Assembly: GCF_900091585.1 (NCBI RefSeq) | Contig: NZ_FMHT01000003.1 | Location: forward strand, 3,525,501 to 3,589,500 | DNA: 64,000 nucleotides | Source: Micromonospora nigra | GTDB taxonomy: Bacteria > Actinomycetota > Actinomycetes > Mycobacteriales > Micromonosporaceae | Direction: 5' to 3' | Shown here: positions 16,737 to 24,970 of the stretch, in pieces | Layout: each line of letters starts with the position of its first letter | Position numbering within the stretch: position 1 is the first letter of the stretch | The notes under the pieces: model-generated | Told to the model about the DNA's origin: nothing | Databases searched by the model: none | The model's input: only the letters and a program-made list of their open reading frames with translations | Program-made: the position numbers and the translations under genes

Positions 16737-17412
16737 CGGCGAGGCCGGTTCGGGCCTGCCACAGTTCCGGGAAGAAGCGGTGCCCGGCGAGTTTGGCGAG
16801 CATGTTCGTCGGACTGTCGGCCGTACCGGCCGGGGCGTGACCGCCGACCCGCAAGGCCACCTGGTAGTGCCGCACCCGCCACAGCGACACCCGTTCGTCC
16901 CACTCCACCATGGCCTCGGCCAGCCGGTGCACCGGGTTCGCCGGGTCTGCCGGACATAGTTGCGCCGGTGTGGTCGCCTGACCGGCGAGCAGGTCGGCGA
17001 ACGCTCGCCCGAGTTGTCGGCTGGCGGTCTGCAACCGCCGCCAACCTGGTGACTCCGCCCCGGAACCGCTGCCCAGCGCGGGTTGCATCGCCTGAAAGTC
17101 CACGGGGGACAGGTGGCGGAACATCTCCAACTGGTCGGTGATCAGCCGCACCGCGAGCGTCGCCCGAGCCAGGAGCGCCTCAGCCACCGGCAGGTCCCCG
17201 GCTGCCACCCGGGCGACCGCCTCGGTCAACTCTGTCGCCGCCAGTTTCAACCACAGCTCCGCCGACTGATGCACAACCTGAAAGAGCAATTCGTCACGGT
17301 GGATGACCTCGTCCGGCGACCGTTGCAGGTCGAGCAGGATGTCCGTACGCATGTAACGCGCGTAATCCGTAGCTCCCGGACCCGGCAACACAGGCGAATG
17401 GTCACGCTTCAC
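16708..17412 (-). CDS. TDO-family heme protein, short paralogue
   Basis: 234 residues, shorter than typical TDO (about 280). HRDELLFQVVHQSAELWLKL contains His48 matching the TDO distal His, and the proximal heme His is His182 in LWRVRHYQVALRV. RFFPELWQAR is the usual C-terminal motif. The substrate-carboxylate Arg (Xanthomonas Arg117) is replaced by Gln110 in SPVDFQAMQPALG, Tyr113 by Phe106, and the GTGGSSG loop reads GTADSPT. GTG 17412 is chosen because GAAGGG lies about 8 bases upstream. It is the first gene of a four-gene operon. It could be a divergent oxygenase or a partner of the larger paralogue. Family membership is firm, tryptophan as substrate is doubtful. Confidence 0.75.
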   Translation of the reverse strand: MKRDHSPVLPGPGATDYARYMRTDILLDLQRSPDEVIHRDELLFQVVHQSAELWLKLAATELTEAVARVAAGDLPVAEALLARATLAVRLITDQLEMFRHLSPVDFQAMQPALGSGSGAESPGWRRLQTASRQLGRAFADLLAGQATTPAQLCPADPANPVHRLAEAMVEWDERVSLWRVRHYQVALRVGGHAPAGTADSPTNMLAKLAGHRFFPELWQARTGLAGDGSDAVQS

Positions 17413-17760
17413 GGAGTGGCCCTTCGGTCGGCGTCGGCACGGCGTCGACCGCGCGTCGGCGGCAATCATCCAACGACCTACAACGATGCGCTACCCCTTG
17501 GCGCAATCCTTTTTCGGATTGCACCCGGGAAGGGTGGAACCCGGAGCTCCGCGGGGGGCCGCGATAGCACTGAACCTGCGCTATGCGAGGGTCGGGGAGA
17601 TTCGGACGGCAATCGTCACCTCTGGCTGAGTTGACCGTGAACGCGAGGCGGCAGCGTAGCCGCCCGCCGGAGTTGAAGTCAGGCTTTCTGGTCGCCAAAG
17701 AATTCCTTGATGACGATGTGTTTCGCGGGCTGGTGGGGCTCGACCTGGGTCGCGGGGTGG
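17413..17760. other. Gap of 348 bases upstream of the TDO operon
   Basis: It holds the 5' region of the TDO operon and the 3' end region of the carbonic-anhydrase-like gene. An AT-richer patch around 17495-17522 (AATCCTTTTTCGGATT, a short inverted repeat) may be the promoter or operator region of the TDO operon. No convincing gene was found. Confidence 0.4.
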
Positions 17761-18312
17761 TCAGGCGGCAGGCGATGGGTGGGACGGTGGACGGAGAGTC
17801 GGCGGGCGTAGCCGGGCGGCCCGCCGCACGGGTGCCGGATCCGTGTGCCGGACCGACCTGAGTGCCTGCCGGCTGCCGTGCCATGACATTCCGTGGATCG
17901 CGCAACTGCCGGAGCGGACGGCCGCGTCGAGCAGGAGGGACCGCTTTCGCAGGGTGGCGATGACGGCGCGTACCCGCCTGTCTCCGCTGCCGCAGGGTAG
18001 CCGGCAGGCGTCGTGGCCGAGGACGACCACCAGGGGTAGGTGCAGGTGCGCGACCGCGTACTCGAGGCTGCCGAGTACGGCGGGGCCGACGGCGAGGCCG
18101 GCCGTGCGCACCGTGAACACATCACTGCCACCGAACAGGATCGCGGGCTCGGGTTGCGGGTCGGTGCAGGCGAAGACCGCCGCGAGCGGTCCCGGCCGCG
18201 TCGGCGCGGCAGCGGCGCCGGTACGGAAGCGGTCGTGGCCCGCCCGTAGTGCGGCGAGGGCGGCGACCGGCCCCGGTCGCTGCGCCCGGTGGGTGGGATC
18301 GGGAGTGTCCAT
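17761..18312 (-). CDS. Beta-carbonic anhydrase-like protein
   Basis: 183 residues, beta-class carbonic anhydrase fold. Candidate zinc ligands are Cys49 (FACTDPQ), His100 and Cys103 (LGHDACRLP). The usual CxDxR dyad is incomplete: Asp51 is present but Gln53 stands where Arg is expected, so catalysis may be altered or the protein may be a sensor or binding protein. The C-terminal SLLLDAAVRSGSCAIHGMSW fits the family, followed by an Arg/Pro-rich tail. ATG 18312 has GGAGGAG upstream. It is divergent from the DabB-DabA fusion gene, which supports a role in bicarbonate or CO2 metabolism. Confidence 0.72.
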   Translation of the reverse strand: MDTPDPTHRAQRPGPVAALAALRAGHDRFRTGAAAAPTRPGPLAAVFACTDPQPEPAILFGGSDVFTVRTAGLAVGPAVLGSLEYAVAHLHLPLVVVLGHDACRLPCGSGDRRVRAVIATLRKRSLLLDAAVRSGSCAIHGMSWHGSRQALRSVRHTDPAPVRRAARLRPPTLRPPSHPSPAA

Positions 18313-18349
18313 CGCCGCTCCTCCACTTCGGACCACCTGTTGTGCGTCT

Positions 18350-18374
18350 CACGATACACGAATCGTGAATCGTG
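18350..18374. promoter_or_regulatory. 25-bp inverted repeat in the CA/Dab divergent promoter
   Basis: CACGATACACGA and TCGTGAATCGTG flank a single A (18350-18361 and 18363-18374), matching at 11 of 12 positions, with a nested CACGA/TCGTG core. It lies between the divergent starts at 18312 and 18406, so it is a strong candidate operator for coordinated control, for example by CO2 or bicarbonate supply. The regulator is not in the window. Confidence 0.6.
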
Positions 18375-18405
18375 CTCTAGAGTGCGTATGTCTGAGGAGG
18401 TGGCG

Positions 18406-21400
18406 ATGTCCGTCGCACTGGTCACAGGAGTCCTTGCCGCGACCGCGTCCGCAGCGATGTGCGCGCTGGTCGTGCCAGATCCACGGCGCGCTGCCCGCGC
18501 CGCCGGGGTGCTGCTCGCGCTCGCCGCCGCGGCGGCCACCGGGCTGCTCGCGAGCGTCGCCACCGGAGCGCCCGCGGTCGGTGTGCTGGCTCGCCCGGAG
18601 GTCGCCGGGATACCGTTCGACCTCGGGGTACGGGTCGACCGCTTCGGTGCGGTCTTCGTACTGCTGGTCAGCGGGATCGCCGCCGTGGTCGCCGGCTACG
18701 CGCGGCGCTACCTCGACGGTGAGCCGGGAATGGCCGGCTTCCAGTCTCGGGTCGCGGGTGCCGCTGTGGCGACGCTGGTGATGGCCACCGCTCCCAGCCT
18801 GGTGCAGTTCGCCGCCGGTTGGGTCGGTGCGGGCTGGATCCTCGTCGGTCTGATCGGTTACCACCATGACCAGCAACGCGTGCGGACCGCGGTCCGGCGC
18901 ATCCGGCGGCTGTTCCTCCTCGCTGACGTCGCGCTGGTGGCCGGATTCGCCCTGCTGGCGACCGCTACCGGCAGCGCCGACCTGGTCGCCGTGCGGGTCG
19001 CCGCCGCCGATGCTCCCGCCTGGATGCTGGCCACCGCCGGCGGACTGCTGCTGGTGGCCGGTATGGTGCGCTCCGCCCAGGTGCCGGTGCACGGCTGGCT
19101 GCCGAGCACCCTGGACGCCCCCACGCCGGTCTCGGCCTTCCTGCACGCCGGGATGGTCAACGTGGCGGGTTTCCTGATGATCACGTTCGCGCCGGTGGTC
19201 GTGGCCGCGCCGGTGGTGATGACGGCCATGCTGGTGGTGGGGCTGACCACCGCCGCCGCAGGTGCCCTGTTCGCCGCGGTGCGTACCGACGTCAAGGGCA
19301 TCCTGGCCCGGTCCACCGTGGCCCAGATGGGATTCATGCTCGCCCAGTGCGGGCTGGGCGCCTTCGGGCTGGCCGCCGTGCACCTGGTCGGGCACGGTGT
19401 CTACAAGGCCTACGCGTTCCTGTCCGCCGGTGGCGCCGTGCAGGCTCAGGCGCGGGCCGCCGAGGCACCCCGGCCGGTCGGGCCCGCCCCGGTCCAGCGC
19501 CTCGTCGTGGCGACCGCCGTCCTGATCTCCGTCGTCGTACTGACCGAGCTGCTGCTCGGCGTCACCGCGCCCGGACTGCTCAGCGCCGCCCTCGCCGGCG
19601 TCGCCGGGTTCGCCGCGCTGCGGGCCGCCCTGACCGACCGGCGGCTGCCGGCGGCGACCGCGACGGCGATCACCGGCGCGGTGCTCGCCCTGGTCGCCGG
19701 TTACCTGGTCGCGGGCCGGGCAGCCACCGACTGGATGGGCCTGCCCTCGGCGGTGCCGCCGGTGGCGGTCGCCGCCGCGGCGGCGGTCCTGGCGGTCGTC
19801 GTGCTGCTGTCCGCGCCCGCCCTGCGCCGCCGGACCGTCGGGCTGTGGTGGTGGGCCTGGCGGGACGGCCGGCTGCCGCACCGCCGGACCGCTGTCGGCA
19901 GGGTGAAGCGCCCGGTGCTGAGGGTCGCCGCCCGACCCGCGAGCGGCCGTCCGGTCCTGGTCCGAGGTGACAGCACCGCGGCGGCCCGCGCCGCCGCCGC
20001 GGTGACCATCGCCGCCGACCAGGTGGCCGCGACCTGGCCGCTGGACAGCTTCGTGGCGGTCAACCCGTTGGCTGGCCTGGAACGGACGCCGTTCCGGCGG
20101 GCCACCGCCCGGCTGCGCGACCTCGGTGGGGTGCGGACCCACCTACCCGCGGCGCGGTGGCGGCAACGACTCCGTGCAGGCGGGATCAGCGAGACGGACC
20201 TGGTCGCCGCCCTGGCCCCGGCGGTCGCGGGAATCGAACCCGTGTCCCTCGGCAACCGGTCGATCGACGCCATCGACCTGCGGATACTGGTGCTACGCCA
20301 CTCGGTGCACGACGGGCCGCAGCCGTCGTCCGACCTTCTCGCAGCGGTGCAGCGTCGCCTCGCCGCCCGGCCCGTCTCCCGGTCCCCGGAAGCCCGGACC
20401 ACCGCAGGGGAGCGCACGCTGACCGACGTCCTCGACGACACTCTGGGCACCCGCCTCGGCGAGACCGTCGACGACCTGGTGACCGCCTGGTGCGCCGCAC
20501 ACTGCGGTCGCCCGGCCGCCCACTGGCCGGTGCCGGGAACCGAGGAGCAGGGCTGCTGGTCGCGGTGGCGGCAGGTCGCCGCCGCAGACCCGGCCCCGGC
20601 GCTGCTCGGCGCCGTCGGCTTCGCCGAACTCGTCGAGGCCCTGCCGGTTGCGCCCGAGCAGGCCCTCGCCGCCCTGCTGCGTACCCTCGGCGTGCCACCC
20701 GACCGGTGGGCGGCGTACCTGTCCCGGTCGCTGCTGCGTCTGCCCGGCTGGGCCGGCTATGCCCGCTGGTCACAGGACCACCCGGGACAGCGGCCGGCAC
20801 TGGCGGTGGCCGATCTGCTCGCGGTGCGCCTCACCTACGAACTCGCCCTCGGCGCGTCCACCGCCCAGCGCCACCTTCAGGTCGGTCCGGCCGTCGCCCT
20901 GATCTCGGCGATGCTCACCACATCGGCGTCCGAACCGGTCGGCGAGGACGCCGCCGCCCTCGCCCGGCTGGCGACGGTCCTCGGTGTCGATGCCGCCACC
21001 GTGGACGCCCTCCCGGCGGATGCCCTGACGGCACTCCACGACGCGGTGACCGACCTGTCCCCGCAGCGGCAGGCGGAGGTGTGGTTGACGGCTGCGGAGC
21101 ACGCCTACCGGCGGCGGCTGCGGGACCGCCTCGACCACGCCCGACCGCGCCCGGTCCCGCAGGGGGCTCCGCTGGCTCAGGCGGTCTTCTGCATCGACGT
21201 GCGCAGCGAGGGTCTACGCCGCCAGTTGGAGGCGACCGGGCCGGTGGCTACCTACGGCTTCGCCGGCTTCTTCGGCCTGCCGGTACGCACCATGGCCGCC
21301 GGTGCGCGCCGGGGTCGGGACCGCTGCCCGGTCCTGATGCGACCCGTCGCCACCGTCGATGAGCCACCGGCCCGTACGGAACCCCGACGCGTGCAGCAGG

Positions 21401-22683
21401 CCTGGCGAAGGGCGTTCGCCGGGGCGAAGGCGAGTCCGGTCGGTGCGTTCGCCTTCGTGGAGGTCGCCGGCCTGCTCGCCACGACCGCCCTGCTGCTGCG
21501 CGCGGCGATGCCCCGCCGGCTCACCCCCCGCGCCGAGCAGGCGGTGACCACGGTGACCGGTCTCGACGCCGCGCTGACCCTCGACGAGCAGGTCTACTAC
21601 GCCGAGGCGACCCTGCGTACGATCGGTCTCACCACGGACTTCGCACCGCTGGTGCTGCTCTGCGGCCACGGCGCGACCAGCACCAACAACCCGTACGCCG
21701 CCGCACTCGACTGCGGCGCGTGCGGCGGCAACCGGGGCGGCGTGAGCGCCCAGCTCGCCGCCACCATGCTCAACAACCCACGGGTACGCGTCGCACTCGC
21801 CGCGCGCGGCATCGAGATTCCCGACCACACCCTGGTTCTGGCCGCCGAGCACGACACCGTCACCGACGAGGTGCGCCTGCTCGACACCGCCGGGATCCCG
21901 GCCACGCACCAACCGGTTGTCGACGCTCTGGCCGACCACCTCTCGGAGGCGGGCGCCCGGCTGCGCGCCGAGCGTGCCGCCCGGCTGCCCGGCCGCCCCG
22001 CCGCCGCCCGGCTGTCCGCCCGCGCTGTCGACTGGGCGCAGGTCCGACCGGAATGGGCGCTCGTCGGCAACGCCGCGTTCATCGCTGCGCCCCGCGAGCT
22101 CACCGCCGGCCACGATCTCGGCTGCCGTACGTTCCTGCACTCGTACGACTGGTCGACCGACCCGGACGCCGCCGCTCTGGAGGCGATCATGACCGGGCCG
22201 CTGGTGGTCGCCGTATGGATCAACCTGCAGTACTACTTCTCCACGGTCGACCCGCGACGCCTCGGTGCCGGCACCAAGACGGTGCACTCCGTACTCGGCG
22301 ACGGGCTCGGCGTCCTGCCCGGCACCGGGGGGGACCTGTGCACCGGCCTGCCCTGGCAGTCCGTCGGCGTCGGCGGCGAGCTGACCCACGAGCCACTGCG
22401 ACTGCTCGCGGTGGTGCAGGCCCCACGGTCCCTGGTGGTCACCGTGTTGGACCGCAACCCCGCCCTGCGTCAACTGGCCGGTGGTGGCTGGTTCTCCCTG
22501 GCCGTCCGCGACCCGCGCAGCGGAGAGTGGTCGGAACTGGACCAGGACGACACCTGGCGGGTCACCTCAGCACCGACCCGCTCCGTCCACAGCCACCCGA
22601 ACCAGCCCCAGCGTCCGCAGACCGGCGGGCCGGCGCACGCCCGATCCACCCCCACCATCGCAGCGAAGGAGCCGACGGCATGA
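18406..22683 (+). CDS. DabB-DabA fusion: inorganic-carbon transporter
   Basis: 1425 residues. Residues 1 to about 510 are a multi-helix NuoL/MrpA-like proton channel module (DabB): SAQVPVHGWLPSTLDAPTPVSAFLHAGMVN, AHLVGHGVYKAYAFL-like region. After a linker, residues about 540-1420 are DabA (DUF2309), starting at WPLDSFVAVNPLAGLE and holding the zinc site: Cys929 and Asp931 (FCIDVRSE), His1088 and Cys1103 (CGHGATSTNNPYAAALDCGACGG). DabA and DabB are normally separate subunits that couple cation flux to vectorial CO2 hydration, giving bicarbonate in the cell. ATG 18406 is chosen for GAGGAGG at 18394-18400. Its stop overlaps the PII-like gene (ATGA). Confidence 0.88.
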   Translation: MSVALVTGVLAATASAAMCALVVPDPRRAARAAGVLLALAAAAATGLLASVATGAPAVGVLARPEVAGIPFDLGVRVDRFGAVFVLLVSGIAAVVAGYARRYLDGEPGMAGFQSRVAGAAVATLVMATAPSLVQFAAGWVGAGWILVGLIGYHHDQQRVRTAVRRIRRLFLLADVALVAGFALLATATGSADLVAVRVAAADAPAWMLATAGGLLLVAGMVRSAQVPVHGWLPSTLDAPTPVSAFLHAGMVNVAGFLMITFAPVVVAAPVVMTAMLVVGLTTAAAGALFAAVRTDVKGILARSTVAQMGFMLAQCGLGAFGLAAVHLVGHGVYKAYAFLSAGGAVQAQARAAEAPRPVGPAPVQRLVVATAVLISVVVLTELLLGVTAPGLLSAALAGVAGFAALRAALTDRRLPAATATAITGAVLALVAGYLVAGRAATDWMGLPSAVPPVAVAAAAAVLAVVVLLSAPALRRRTVGLWWWAWRDGRLPHRRTAVGRVKRPVLRVAARPASGRPVLVRGDSTAAARAAAAVTIAADQVAATWPLDSFVAVNPLAGLERTPFRRATARLRDLGGVRTHLPAARWRQRLRAGGISETDLVAALAPAVAGIEPVSLGNRSIDAIDLRILVLRHSVHDGPQPSSDLLAAVQRRLAARPVSRSPEARTTAGERTLTDVLDDTLGTRLGETVDDLVTAWCAAHCGRPAAHWPVPGTEEQGCWSRWRQVAAADPAPALLGAVGFAELVEALPVAPEQALAALLRTLGVPPDRWAAYLSRSLLRLPGWAGYARWSQDHPGQRPALAVADLLAVRLTYELALGASTAQRHLQVGPAVALISAMLTTSASEPVGEDAAALARLATVLGVDAATVDALPADALTALHDAVTDLSPQRQAEVWLTAAEHAYRRRLRDRLDHARPRPVPQGAPLAQAVFCIDVRSEGLRRQLEATGPVATYGFAGFFGLPVRTMAAGARRGRDRCPVLMRPVATVDEPPARTEPRRVQQAWRRAFAGAKASPVGAFAFVEVAGLLATTALLLRAAMPRRLTPRAEQAVTTVTGLDAALTLDEQVYYAEATLRTIGLTTDFAPLVLLCGHGATSTNNPYAAALDCGACGGNRGGVSAQLAATMLNNPRVRVALAARGIEIPDHTLVLAAEHDTVTDEVRLLDTAGIPATHQPVVDALADHLSEAGARLRAERAARLPGRPAAARLSARAVDWAQVRPEWALVGNAAFIAAPRELTAGHDLGCRTFLHSYDWSTDPDAAALEAIMTGPLVVAVWINLQYYFSTVDPRRLGAGTKTVHSVLGDGLGVLPGTGGDLCTGLPWQSVGVGGELTHEPLRLLAVVQAPRSLVVTVLDRNPALRQLAGGGWFSLAVRDPRSGEWSELDQDDTWRVTSAPTRSVHSHPNQPQRPQTGGPAHARSTPTIAAKEPTA

Positions 22684-23036
22684 AAGAGCTGGGACTGACC
22701 CGGATGGTCAAGGTCGAGGTCGTGACCCGCGGTGCCGACTCGGATGCCGTCCGCACCCTGCTGCACGCCTCCGGGGTGAGCGGCTGGACCAGTTTGACCG
22801 GCGTCTCCGGCTTCGGTCACCACGGCACCCACGCGGGCCGGCTGCTCTTCAACGACCGGGCCGGACTCGTCATGGTCATCGTCGTCCTGCCGTACGACCG
22901 GGCTGCCGCGGTGGTCACCGGCCTGCGCGACATCCTCGCCGACCGGCCGGGGGTCATGTTCGTCAGCGACGCGTGGGTCAGCCGACCCGACTACTTCGAC
23001 ACCGACACCGACGGGCAACCCGGTACGACGAACTGA
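22680..23036 (+). CDS. Small PII-like protein of the Dab operon
   Basis: 118 residues with the alternating beta-alpha pattern of PII/CutA-like ferredoxin folds: LTRMVKVEVVTRGADSDAVRTLLHASGVSGWTSLTGVSGFG, then AGLVMVIVVLPYDRAAAVVTGLRDIL, and VMFVSDAWVSRPDYF. PII-like proteins with nucleotide or bicarbonate sensing accompany several inorganic-carbon transporters. ATG 22680 overlaps the transporter stop by four bases, so the two are translationally coupled and probably interact. A sensory, uptake-modulating role is inferred. The canonical T-loop of GlnB is not obvious. Confidence 0.7.
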   Translation: MKELGLTRMVKVEVVTRGADSDAVRTLLHASGVSGWTSLTGVSGFGHHGTHAGRLLFNDRAGLVMVIVVLPYDRAAAVVTGLRDILADRPGVMFVSDAWVSRPDYFDTDTDGQPGTTN

Positions 23037-23410
23037 ACACCTCCGGCTCAACGCCTGGACTGCCGTCGACGCAGGCCGGCCCGTGGCGACGCAGGCCGGC
23101 CCGTGGCGACGCAGGCCGGCCCCGGCCCGTGGCGACCTGCGCCGCCGCTGGCGGCACCGGTTCCTCGATCCCGGTGCCGTCAGCGAACGGTCACCGGCAC
23201 CCCGGACTCCGGCCGCACACCTGGGGACCGGGCCACGGGGCGTCGCCGGTAGGGGCTGACGACGCGCCGCCCAGCGGTTAGCGTCAGGCGGGAGTGACGG
23301 ACGGTATCAGGCGAGCGCTGGGCAATTCGACCACATTTGTTGACATTGGTCTGATCGGGTAGGAGACTCGCACGATCGTTCGCTTTGCCGGGAAGAATCC
23401 AGGGGGGACC
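23037..23410. other. Gap of 374 bases with tandem repeats
   Basis: Downstream of the Dab operon and upstream of the peptide-transporter operon. It begins with a 20-bp GC-rich tandem repeat (23071-23136) and ends in an AT-richer stretch (23325-23395) that probably carries the promoter of the ABC operon. No gene with convincing features was seen. Confidence 0.5.
23071..23136. repeat. 20-bp tandem repeat, three units
   Basis: GCAGGCCGGCCCGTGGCGAC occurs at 23071-23090 and 23091-23110. A third copy from 23111 carries a six-base insertion. Each unit contains GGCCGGCC, so it could form hairpins and act as a terminator-like block between operons. Confidence 0.8.
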
Positions 23411-24952
23411 ATGTCCAGCACCAGATTCCGGGTAGCCGGCGCCGCGCTCGTCCTGACGCTTGGTGTGCTGACCGGATGCACCGCGGGTGAGAGTGTCGAC
23501 GTCGATGACAGCGGGCAGTCCGGCGCTTCGACCGGAGGTGTCCTCACCGCCGCCATCAGCGGGGAACCGGACCAGCTCGACCCGCACCGGACCTCCGCCT
23601 ACCACAGCTTCCAGGTGCTCGAGAACGTCTACGACACCCTCGTCGAGCCGGACGCGAACCTGGAGATGAAGCCGTCGCTGGCGACGAAGTGGACCACCAG
23701 CGACGACCAGCTGACGTGGACATTCACCCTCCGCGAGGGGGTCACCTTCTCCGACGGGTCGCCGCTCACCGCCGAGGACGTGGTGTATTCGTACAACCGG
23801 ATCATCACGGAGAAGCTGAACGCGTCGTACCGGTTCGCCACCGTCAAGTCGGTGACCGCCCCCGACCCCACCACCGTCGTCGTCACGTTGACCGCGCCCA
23901 CCCCGAACCTGCTCGCCAACCTCGGCGGCTTCAAGGGGGTCGCGATCGTCGAGAAGTCCAACGTGGAGTCGGGCGCGGCGAAGACCCAGCCGGTCGGCAG
24001 CGGCCCGTTCACGGTGGCCTCCTACACCTCCGGTGACAGCATCAAACTGGTGCGCAACGACAGCTACTGGGGCACCAGGGCCAAGCTGGACGGGGTGACC
24101 TTCAGGTTCGTCAAGGACCCGACGGTGGCGTTGCAGAACCTGCGCGCGGACGAGGCGCAGTGGACCGACAACCTGCCGCCGCAGCAGGTGTCGGCGCTAC
24201 GGGAGGACGACGGTCTCACCGTCCGCTCGGTGCCGTCGAGCGACTACTGGTATCTCGCACTGAACCAGGCCCGGAAGCCGTACGACGACGTGAACGTGCG
24301 CCGGGCGATCGCGTTCGCGCTCGACCGCGAGGCGATCACCAAGGCCGCCAAGTTCGGGCTGGCCACCGTCAACCAGACGGCCATTCCGGAGGACAGCGCC
24401 TACCACTACGACTACGCGCCGTACCGTCGGGACCCGGCCCAGGCCACGCAACTGCTCAACCGGGCCGGGGTGAGTGACCTGACCATGGACCTGATGGTCA
24501 CCAGCGAGTACCCGGAGACGGTCACCGCCGCGCAGGTCATCGCGGCGCAGCTCAAGGACGTCGGCATCACCGTCAAGATCCGTACCCTCGACTTCGCGCA
24601 GTGGCTCGACGAGCAGGGCAAGGGGAACTTCGACTCGTTCATGCTCGGCTGGCTGGGCAACATCGACCCCGACGAGTTCTACTACGCCCAGCACCACAGC
24701 TCGGGCACGTTCAACTTCCACGGGTACGACAACCCCGCCGTGGACACGCTGCTCGACCGGGCCCGCACCGAGACCGACCAGGCCGCGCGCAAGCAGCAGT
24801 ACGAGCAGGTGGCCAAGCAGATCGTTGACGACGCCAGCTACATCTACCTGTACAACCCGGACGTGGTCCAGGGCTGGTCGAAGCAGGTCACCGGCTACGA
24901 GGTACGCACCGATCGCGCGATCCGCTTCCGCGACGTCGCCCTCGACCGGTGA
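23411..24952 (+). CDS. Peptide/nickel-type ABC transporter substrate-binding lipoprotein
   Basis: 513 residues, family 5 solute-binding protein. The lipobox LTGC at residues 20-23 marks lipid attachment. The mature domain has GEPDQLDPHRTSAYHSFQVLENVYDTLVEPD, WTFTLREGVTFSDGSPLTAEDVVYSYNR and the typical lobe-2 FDSFMLGWLGNIDPDEFYY. It captures oligopeptides, opines or metallophores outside the membrane and delivers them to the permease pair encoded next. First gene of a five-gene operon; the ATG follows AGGGGGG (23401-23407). Ligand unknown. Confidence 0.92.
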   Translation: MSSTRFRVAGAALVLTLGVLTGCTAGESVDVDDSGQSGASTGGVLTAAISGEPDQLDPHRTSAYHSFQVLENVYDTLVEPDANLEMKPSLATKWTTSDDQLTWTFTLREGVTFSDGSPLTAEDVVYSYNRIITEKLNASYRFATVKSVTAPDPTTVVVTLTAPTPNLLANLGGFKGVAIVEKSNVESGAAKTQPVGSGPFTVASYTSGDSIKLVRNDSYWGTRAKLDGVTFRFVKDPTVALQNLRADEAQWTDNLPPQQVSALREDDGLTVRSVPSSDYWYLALNQARKPYDDVNVRRAIAFALDREAITKAAKFGLATVNQTAIPEDSAYHYDYAPYRRDPAQATQLLNRAGVSDLTMDLMVTSEYPETVTAAQVIAAQLKDVGITVKIRTLDFAQWLDEQGKGNFDSFMLGWLGNIDPDEFYYAQHHSSGTFNFHGYDNPAVDTLLDRARTETDQAARKQQYEQVAKQIVDDASYIYLYNPDVVQGWSKQVTGYEVRTDRAIRFRDVALDR

Positions 24953-24970
24953 GCCGGCGCGGGATCTCTG

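Noticed and set aside
17679..17760. Minus-strand tail reading KHIVIKEFFGDQKA before a stop, after the carbonic-anhydrase-like gene
   Set aside because: It looks like a natural C terminus but has no start codon in its frame and no family match. It could be a remnant of another gene, but the evidence is too thin to list.
18349..20142. 597-residue open frame opposite the DabB part of the fusion gene
   Set aside because: Low-complexity Gly/Arg/Gln composition and no motif. It is the shadow of the transporter coding frame.
21214..22473. 419-residue frame opposite the DabA part
   Set aside because: No recognisable fold; the forward frame has all zinc-site motifs of DabA and is clearly the gene.
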